Source: Streptomyces hayashii
GTDB lineage: Bacteria; Actinomycetota; Actinomycetes; Streptomycetales; Streptomycetaceae
Direction of reading: 5' to 3'
Assembly (NCBI RefSeq): GCF_024539815.1
Contig: NZ_JAHHIU010000091.1
Location: forward strand, 23,116 to 87,115
DNA length: 64,000 bases
Numbering within the stretch: position 1 is the stretch's first letter; each line of letters begins with the position of its first letter. Shown one piece after another: positions 1 through 9,000 of the stretch. The notes under the pieces are model-generated. The model did not search any database and had not been told where the DNA came from. It was given only the letters and a program-made list of their open reading frames with translations. The translations under genes were made by a program, and so were the position numbers.

Positions 1-3000
1 TCCGTCTACGTGCGCGGCGACGTCGCCGTTCCGGCCGACGCACGGCGGATCGTCGCCGAGGCACGGGACCGGGCGGGCCGCATCGACGGTGTCTTCCACA
101 GCGCGCTGACACTGCGCGACCGCACGCTCGCGGCCATGGACGAGGACGCCTTCATGGACGTCCTGCCGGTGAAGACGAACGGTCTGGTGGCGCTGGCCGC
201 CGCGCTGGAGGACGAGCCGCCCGGTTTCCTGGTCTGCTTCTCCTCGGCGATCTCCTTCGCCGACGCGCCGGGACAGGCCAACTACGCGGCGGCCAGCACG
301 TTCGAGGACGCCTTCGCCGGACACCTGCGCGAGCGGTCCTTCCCCGCCCACGTGGTCAACTGGGGCTTCTGGGGCAGCGTCGGCGCGGTCGCGCAGGAGC
401 ACCGCGTCGAGCGGTTCGCCGAGCTGGGCATCGGTTCGCTGGAGCCCGCCGAGGGCATCGAGGCGCTCACCGGCGTGCTCGGGGCCGGCCTCGCCCAGGC
501 GGTCGTCGTGAAGGGAGTCCCCCGCGGACTCGCCCTCCTCGGCGTCGAACCCGACGACTCCGCGGACCCCCTGGCGCGGTCCCGCGCCGGATTCGCCGAG
601 CTGGAGCGGCTCGCCGCGACCCTGCTGCGCGCTCGGCTGCCCGGCACGGACGGCGCTCCCGACGCCGCCCTGGCGCGGTGGACCGGCCGGCATCCCGACA
701 AGAGCGCCGGTGAGCGGCTGCTGCGGGCCGTGGCGGCCCTGCTGCGCAGGAGCGGCCCCGACGGCGTCCGCCCGCAGGAGCTTCTCGCCCGCCATCCGGC
801 CATGCGCCCGCACGTCACCCTGCTGCGACGCTGTGTCGAAGCCCTGCCCGAGGTGCTCGACGGCTCCCGTCCGCCCACGGACGTCCTCTTCCCGGGCGGA
901 TCCGTGGAGCTGGTCGAATCCGTCTACCGGGGGCAGCCGCTGTCCGACCACCACCACCGGCTGATGGCGGCGGAGGCAGTGGCCGCCCTGAGGCGCCACC
1001 GGCCGGCCGACGGCGTAGCGCGTCCGCTGCGGATCCTGGAGATCGGCGCGGGAACGGGCGCGGGCACGACGTTCGTCCTCGACGCCCTGGACGAGGTCCT
1101 GCGCGGCACGGACGACGTCCCGCAGCTGTCGTACACCTACACGGACGTCTCGCCCGCCTTCCTCGCCCACGGCGAGCGGGAGTTCGGGCCCGGCCGCCCC
1201 TATCTGTCCTTCCGCACCCTCGACATCGAGCGCCCCTGCGGAGCGCAGCACTTCACCGCGCACGGGTACGACCTGGTCCTCGCCACCAACGTGCTGCACG
1301 CCACGGCCGACATCGGGCGGACCCTGGCGCATGTGCGCGAGCTGGTGGCGCCCGGGGGCAGCGTGCTGGTCAACGAGGTCACCCGGGCCTCCGACTTCCT
1401 CACCCTCACCTTCGGACTGACGCCCGGCTGGTGGGCGTTCCAGGACGCGGAGCGCAGGCTCGCGCACGCGCCCCTGCTGGGACCGGACCAGTGGCGCCGG
1501 GCGCTGACCGAGAGCGGCTTCGGGCCGGTCCGGACGCTGGGCGCGCCGGGCACGCCCGTCGAACTCCTGGACCAGTGCGTGTTCGTGGCCGCGACGGCCC
1601 CGGGACCGGTCGCGGCGGCCGCCGCACCCGACGACGTCCGGGTGCGCGCGTATGTGCGCGATGTCTTCGCCGAGGTGCTGAAGTTCGATCCCGGCACGCT
1701 CGCGGACGAGGTCACCTTCGAGAACTACGGGGTCGACTCGCTGGTGAGCCTTCGCATCATCAACCGTTTCGAGGAGGACTTCGGGGAGCTGCCCGCGACG
1801 CTGCTGTTCGAGAAGCTGACGATCGCGCAGCTGGCGCACTACTTCGCGGACGAACACGGCCCCGCCGTCGCCGCGTTGCTCGCCCCGGACCCCGCGCCTG
1901 CGGGAACGCCGTCCGCCGCGCCGCCGTCCGCCGTGTCGCAACCCGCCGCGCCGCAGTCCGTCGTGGGGCCGTCCGCCGGGACACGGGTCACGCCGATCCC
2001 GACCGCGGGGGCGCCGACCGCCGGGACGCCGGAAGCCATGGCACCGTCCCCCGTGTCGCCGCGTCCGGATCCCTTGCCGTCGCCGCCGCCTGCCGACTCC
2101 TGCGACATCGCCGTCATCGGGGTCAGCGGCCGCTACCCGGGCGCGCCCGACCTGGACGCCTTCTGGAACAACCTCGCCTCCGGCACGGCATCGTTCACCG
2201 AGGTGCCGGCCGAACGCTGGGACTGGCGGCCGACGTTCGACGCCCGACGCGGCACACCGCAGCGCACGTACAGCCGTTGGGGAGCCTTCCTGGAGGACAT
2301 CGACCGGTTCGACCCCGCGTTCTTCGGCATCCTGGGCCGCGACGCCGCGCACATCGACCCGCAGGAACGGCTGTTCCTGGAGACCGCCTGGAACCTGCTG
2401 GAGGAGAACGGCCACCTCGGCGAAGAGACCCACGAGCCGGAGACCGGCGTCTTCGTCGGGGTCATGTACGGCACCTACGGGCAGCTCGCGGCCACCGGCT
2501 GGCCGCAGGGCCGGCTGTCCGGCGCGCACTCGGCGCACTGGTCGGTCGCCAACCGGGTGTCGTACTTCTTCGACTTCCAGGGCCCCAGCATCTCCGTGGA
2601 CAGCGCCTGCTCGTCCTCGCTCACCGCCGTCCACCTGGCCTGCGAGAGCCTGCGGCGCGGCGAGTGCCGTACCGCCGTGGCCGGCGGCGTGAGCCTGATC
2701 CTGCACCCGGCCCACCATGTGTCGCTGAGCGCCCTCAACATGCTGTCCGCCGACGGCAGGTGCAAGGTGTTCGACGCCGGCGCCGACGGCTTCGTGCCCG
2801 GCGAGGGCGTCGGCGCCGTCCTGCTCAAACCGCTCGACCGCGCAGTCGCCGACGGCGACCGGATCTGGGCGGTGATCAAGGGCGGCGCCATGAACGCCGG
2901 CGGAAAGACCGGCGGGTACACCGTGCCCAACCCCAACGCGCAGGCCGCACTGGTCCGCCGCGTCCTGGAGAAAGCCGGCGTGCCGCCCGAGACCCTTTCG

Positions 3001-6000
3001 TACGTCGAGTGCCACGGCACCGGCACCGCCCTGGGCGACCCGATCGAGATCGCGGCGCTCGGCAAGGCGCTCGGCGGAGCCGGCCGGCCGCACGCCTGCG
3101 CGGTGGGCTCCGTCAAGTCCAACATCGGGCACCTCGAAGGCGCGGCGGGCATCGCCGGACTGACCAAGCTGCTGCTTCAGCTGCGGCACCGCCGGCTCGC
3201 GCCGTGCGTCGGCCTCGACCGGCTCAACCCCAGGATCGACTTCGACGCGACCGCACTGGAACCGGTTCGGGCGCTCACCGAGTGGCCCGCCCGGCCCGAC
3301 GGCGGCCCGCGCCGGGCCGGGGTCAGCTCGTTCGGCGCGGGCGGCGCCAACACCCATCTGATCGTCGAGGAGTACGCCCAGCCGGACGGGAGCGCACCGC
3401 GGGCCCCCGGGCCGCACGTCTTCCTGCTGTCGGCGCGGTCCGCCGAACGCCTGCGGGTCTACGCCCGCCGCGTCGCCGACCACCTCGCCGCTCCGGGCGG
3501 CGCAGCGACCGCGCCGGCCTCGCTCGCCCGGACCAGCCAGACCGGCCGCCGCCACTTCCCGGAACGGCTGGCGGTGGTCTGCGCCGACACGGAACGGCTC
3601 GCCGTCCTGCTCCGCACATACGCCGACACCGGCCGCGCCGAGAACCCCGGCCTCGTCGTCGGCAGGGCCGCTCCCGGCCAGGGCGGCCCGCACCACGGTC
3701 CCGATTCCGCCCTGCTGCGGGACGCCCGCGGAACGGATCCGGCGCCGGCCCTCACCCGGCTCGCCGGGCGCTGGGCCGTCGGCGACGACGTCGACTGGGC
3801 CGCTCTGTGGGAGGGGCGCGACGTACCGCGCGTGCCGTATCCGACGTATCCCTTCGAACGGACGCGGCACTGGCTGGAGACCGGGGTGGCGGACCCGACC
3901 ATGGGCGGACCCGGCATGCAACTCCCCGCCCAGGAAGGCGATTCCCGCGCTGCCGGCACTTCCGGCGCCCTGTACCGCCTCGCCCCCACCCTGGAGCCAC
4001 GCCCCCTGGACACGTCCACGGCGGCCGATCCTCCGCGCCGGGTCCTGCTGCTCGGGCCGGACTCACCGGTGTGCCGCGCCCTGGCCGACGAGTTCGTCCG
4101 CAGGGGAGCCGACTGCCTCCGGCTGGGCGCGGGCGAGCCCGGCACGGACGGCGCCGTGCGGGCCACCCCCGACGACCTGCGCCGGTTCGTGGACGGACTC
4201 GCCGCACGCGACCGGCTGCCCGACGCACTCGTCCTGGCCTGTCCGCCGGCCGCAGGGCCGCCCGGGCCGGACACCGTCGCCGGCGACCTCGACGCCGGAC
4301 CCCACCTGCTCCTGTGGACGGCGGCGGCGCTGCTCGCCCGCGACCGGCGGGTGCGGCTGCGCACGGCCGTGGCGCACGGGCCGGCCCGACGGCAGCCGCA
4401 GTTCTCCGCGACCGGCGCCCTGCTCAAGTCGCTCGCGCTGGAGCACAGCGGCTGCACCGCGGTGACCGTCGGCTTCGAGACGTACGAGGAGGCGGCGGGC
4501 GAGAGCGCTGCGGCGGCCCGGATCGCGGCCGTCGTCGCCGACGAACTGGAGCGCCCCGGCAGCGGCGTCACCGAACTCGTCCACGACCGCGACGGCCGAC
4601 GCCGTCTCCGGCTGCTGACCGAGCGGCCCGCGCCGACCGGGACACCGGACGCGCCGCTGCCGGTCCGCCCCGGCGGCACCTACCTCGTCACCGGCGGCGC
4701 GGGCGCCCTCGGCCGGATCCTCGGCGGGTTCCTCGCCGACGCCGATCCCGTCAACCTGGTGCTCGCCGGACGGTCTGCGCTCGACGAGGAGATCGAACGG
4801 CGCACGGCGCGGCTGTGGCGCGGCGGCAGCACCGTCTGGTACCGGCGGACCGACCTCGGCTCGGCGACGGACGTCGCCGGACTGATCGCCGACATCCGCA
4901 CCCGCTACGGCACGCTGAACGGCATCGTGCACGCGGCCGGAGTGCACCGTGACGCCCGCGCCGTGCTCAAGACCGCCGGGGAGGCGGCCGAGGTGTTCGG
5001 CCCCAAGGTGGCCGGCACGGTGCTGCTGGACCACGCCACACGCGACGAGGACCTCGACTTCTACGTCCTGTGCGCCTCGCTGGTGGGGGAGACGGGCAAC
5101 CTGGGGCAGACCGACTACGCCTACGCCAATGCCTTCCAGCTGGACTTCGCCGAGGCCCGGGAGCGGCTGCGCGAGCGCGGCGAGCGCTCGGGACGCACCG
5201 TGGCGATCGGCTGGCCCCTGTGGGAGGACGGCGGCATGGACGTCGACGACGCCACCCGCCGGCTGTTCGCCCAGCGCTGGTCGATGGCGCCGCTGCGCAC
5301 CGACACCGGCCTCGCGGTCTTTCGCACCGCCCTGACCGGCACCGACACGCGGTGGCTGCCGGTGGAACGGGCCGCGTCCCCGGCCGCACCGACGACGGTC
5401 CCGCCCGAGCCGTCCGCCGACGGCGAAGAGGAGGCACGTACGGACACCACGACCGGCGCGCGACACCCGGACGCCGACGCCCTGACCGCCGCGGTACGCC
5501 GCCAACTGCGCTTCTTCACCGCCGAGTTCCTGATGGTCGACCCCGGTGAGGTGGACACCTCCGTCGAGCTGATGGACCTCGGCTTCGACTCCATCTCGCT
5601 GAGCGAGCTGATCGTCCGCGTCAACGACCACTACGGGCTCGAACTGCTGCCGACGGTCCTGTTCGAACACCCCACGCTGGACGACGTGGCCGCCTGTCTG
5701 AGCGCGGAGCATCCGGCGGAGGTCGGCGCCGCGCACCGGTCGGCCGGGGAGCCCGCCGCGCAGGCGGGCGCCGTACACCAGCCGCCGACGCCGGCGCCCG
5801 CGCCCATGCCGGCGTCCGTGCCCGCGTCCGCCCCGACGCCGATGGAGCCTAGGGACGTCGCCGTCGCCGTCGCCGTCGCCCCGGCGCCCGTCGCGTCGTC
5901 GCCCGCCTCCGCCCTCGCCCCCGCGCGCCGTCGCCGGGACGTGGCCGTGATCGGCATGGCGGGGCGGCTGCCCGGAGCGCCGGACCTGGACGCCTTCTGG

Positions 6001-9000
6001 CGGCGTCTGAGCGCCGGCGACGACCTGGTCGGTCCGGTGCCCCCGGACCGCGCCGACCTGCTGGCGGACCCGGCCACGGCCCGCCTGCGCGGCGGATTCC
6101 TCGCGGACGTGGCCGACTTCGACGCCGCGTTCTTCCGGATCTCCCCGGCCGAGGCTCGGCTGATGGACCCCCAGCACCGGCTGTTCCTGGAGACGGTCTG
6201 GCGCGCGTTCGAGGACGCCGGATACCGTCCGGAGGACCGCGCGGGCACCTCGACCGGCGTGTTCGTGGGCATGGCCACCTCGGACTACGGCGAGCTGATC
6301 GCCCGGTCCGGTGCGGACGTCGAGGCCCACATGGCGACCGGAGTCGCCCGCTCCCTGGTCGCCAACCGCGTCTCCCACCTGCTCGACCTGCGCGGACCCA
6401 GCGAGACCGTCGACACGGCCTGTTCCAGTTCCCTGGTGGCCCTGCACCGTGCGGTCGGCGCCCTGGCCGACGGCGAGTGCGACGAGGCGATCGCGGGCGG
6501 CGTCAGCCTGGCGCTGAGCCCGGGTCTGTTCCGGGTGTTCGACCGGTCCGGCATGCTCAGCCCCACCGGACGCTGCCGCACCTTCGACAAGGACGCCGAC
6601 GGGTACGTCCGCGGGGAGGGGGTCGGCGCGGTCCTGCTGAAGCCGCTGGAGCGGGCCGAGGCCGACGGCGACCGGATCCTCGCCGTCGTTCGCGGCAGCG
6701 CCGTCAACCACTGCGGCCGGTCGCCCTCGCTGACCGCGCCCAACCCGCGCGCCCAGGCCGACGTCGTGGTCCGCGCCCATCGGGTCGCCGGCGTCGCCCC
6801 GGCCACCGTCACCTACATCGAGACACATGGCACCGGCACCCGGCTCGGCGACCCGATCGAGGCCGAGGGCCTCAAGGACGCCTTCGCCCGCCTGTACGGC
6901 GACACGGGCGAGCCGGTGCCCACCGAGCCGCACATCACCCTCGGCTCGGTGAAGACCAACATCGGCCACCTGGAGGCGGCGGCCGGGATCGCCGGGCTGC
7001 TCAAGGTGCTGCTGGCCATGCGGCACCGCACGCTGCCCGCACATCTGCACCTGCGGGAGGCGAACCCCTACCTCCGGCTGGACGGCACCCCGTTCCGCAT
7101 CGGCGCCACGGCCACCCCTTGGGAGGGCGCCAAGGACGAACACGGGCGACCCACCTGGCGGGCCGGGGTCAGCTCGTTCGGGTTCGGCGGCGCCAACGCC
7201 CATGTCGTCCTGGAGGCCTGGACGCCGCCCGACGGCGCACACGGGGCCGCCGCGCGCGCTCACGCGCTGCCGAGGGCCGAGTTCCGCCCGGGCCGCCACT
7301 GGTTCACCGCCCCGACCGCACCCCGGCCAGCGAAGACGGAGTCCCCCGTGTCGCATCCCGACCTGCCAGCCACGACCGCCCAGCCGGAGACGGACACGAT
7401 CCCGGCCTCCCCACCGCGCCCCCGGGTACGACTGCAGCCTCTCGGCGCGACCGCACCGGCCGGGCCGACCGCCGCCGGGGAAGCCGCCCCCGCCCGGCGG
7501 AGCCCGCCGGATCCCGGCAGGCCCGTGGCGGACGAGGAAGCCGCCGCCCCGGCAGCACACACGCCCGCCGGCTCCGCGCCCTCCGCGCCCTCCGCGACGG
7601 AGATCCGCGCCACCGTGCGGGGTCTCGTCGCGGACGTCCTCGGCCTGTCCGCCGCGGACCTCGCGGACGACACGCCCTTCGCGGACCTGGGCCTGGACTC
7701 CATCTTCCGCATGGACGTGGCCCGCGCCCTGAACGGCCTGCACGGCCTCGACCTCCAGGGCGCCGACCTCTACGAGCACGATTCCGTCGCCGCACTCGCG
7801 GCCCATGTGCTGACGTCCGCCGCGACCGCCGCGCCCCGGCCGGCGCCCCGCGAGATCCCGCCGTCGCCGGTCGCGCACGACCGGACACCGCACGACCAGA
7901 CACCGCACGCCGCGACGCCGAGCGGCCAGGCGCCGCATGAGCAGACGCCGAACGACCGGGCGCAGGCCGGACGTGACGACGCCCGGGACGCGCTGCGCCG
8001 CGTTCTGGAACAGGTCGTAGGCCGTTCCATGGACCCGGCGGTCACCTTCGAGGACAACGGCTTCACCTCCTTCGACATGCTCCGCGCAGTCAGCGCCCTG
8101 GAGACCGGCCTGGGCGCCCTGCCCAAGGCCCTGCTGTTCGAGTGGCCCACCCTGGACCGGCTCACCGACGCCCTCTGCGGCACGCAGGGCGAGGCGGCCG
8201 TCGCACGGGTACGGCCGCCGGCCCAGGAGCGCACCCCGGCCCCCGCTCCCACTCCCGGCCCCGCCGGCCGGGCCGGCACGCTCATCCGGGCCGAGGCCGT
8301 CGCCGACCCGGAACTTGGCCCGGTCATAGCCGAGTTGGAGCGCAAGCACGGCAAGGAGAGCGGGCTCGGCGGCCGTGACATCGCCCCGCATCTCTTCCTC
8401 GGCGCCGAACGCCGCGGCTTCTTCGCCCTGTCGCAGCGGGGCCGGGCCATGCTCGTGTGGAACTACACCGGTCCCGAGGACCACTTCGCCGAGCTGGCCG
8501 CCGAGTACTTCGACCACGCCCGCCGCACCGGTCTGCGGCCCAACCTCCTGTCCCTGGTCCGCTTGGAGGAGGTGGGCGGAGCCCCGGTCACAGCGACCCC
8601 CTTCGGCGCCCTCCAGCGCATCGAGGACGTGGGCGCCTTCACGCTGTCCGGCGGGCGGATGAGCCGGCTGCGCTACATGGTCAAGCGCTTCGAGAAGGCC
8701 GGGACGTGCCGTACGGCCGAGTACCGCAGCGGCGACGACCCGGGCGTGGACGCGGAGCTGGCCACCCTGGTGGACGGCTGGGCGGCGACCAAGCAGATGG
8801 TCAACCCGTACGTCCGGCGGGTGCGGGAGGAGCTGGCGGCCGGACGACTCGACGAACGTCACCGGCTCTTCCTGACCAGTGTGGACGGCGTTCTGGTGAA
8901 CGCTGTCGTGATCACCCGGATCCCGTCGGAGAACGGCTACCTCCTCGACGTCGAGTTCTACCCGGACCGGATGCCGCTCGGCGGACTGGAGTTCGCGCTC

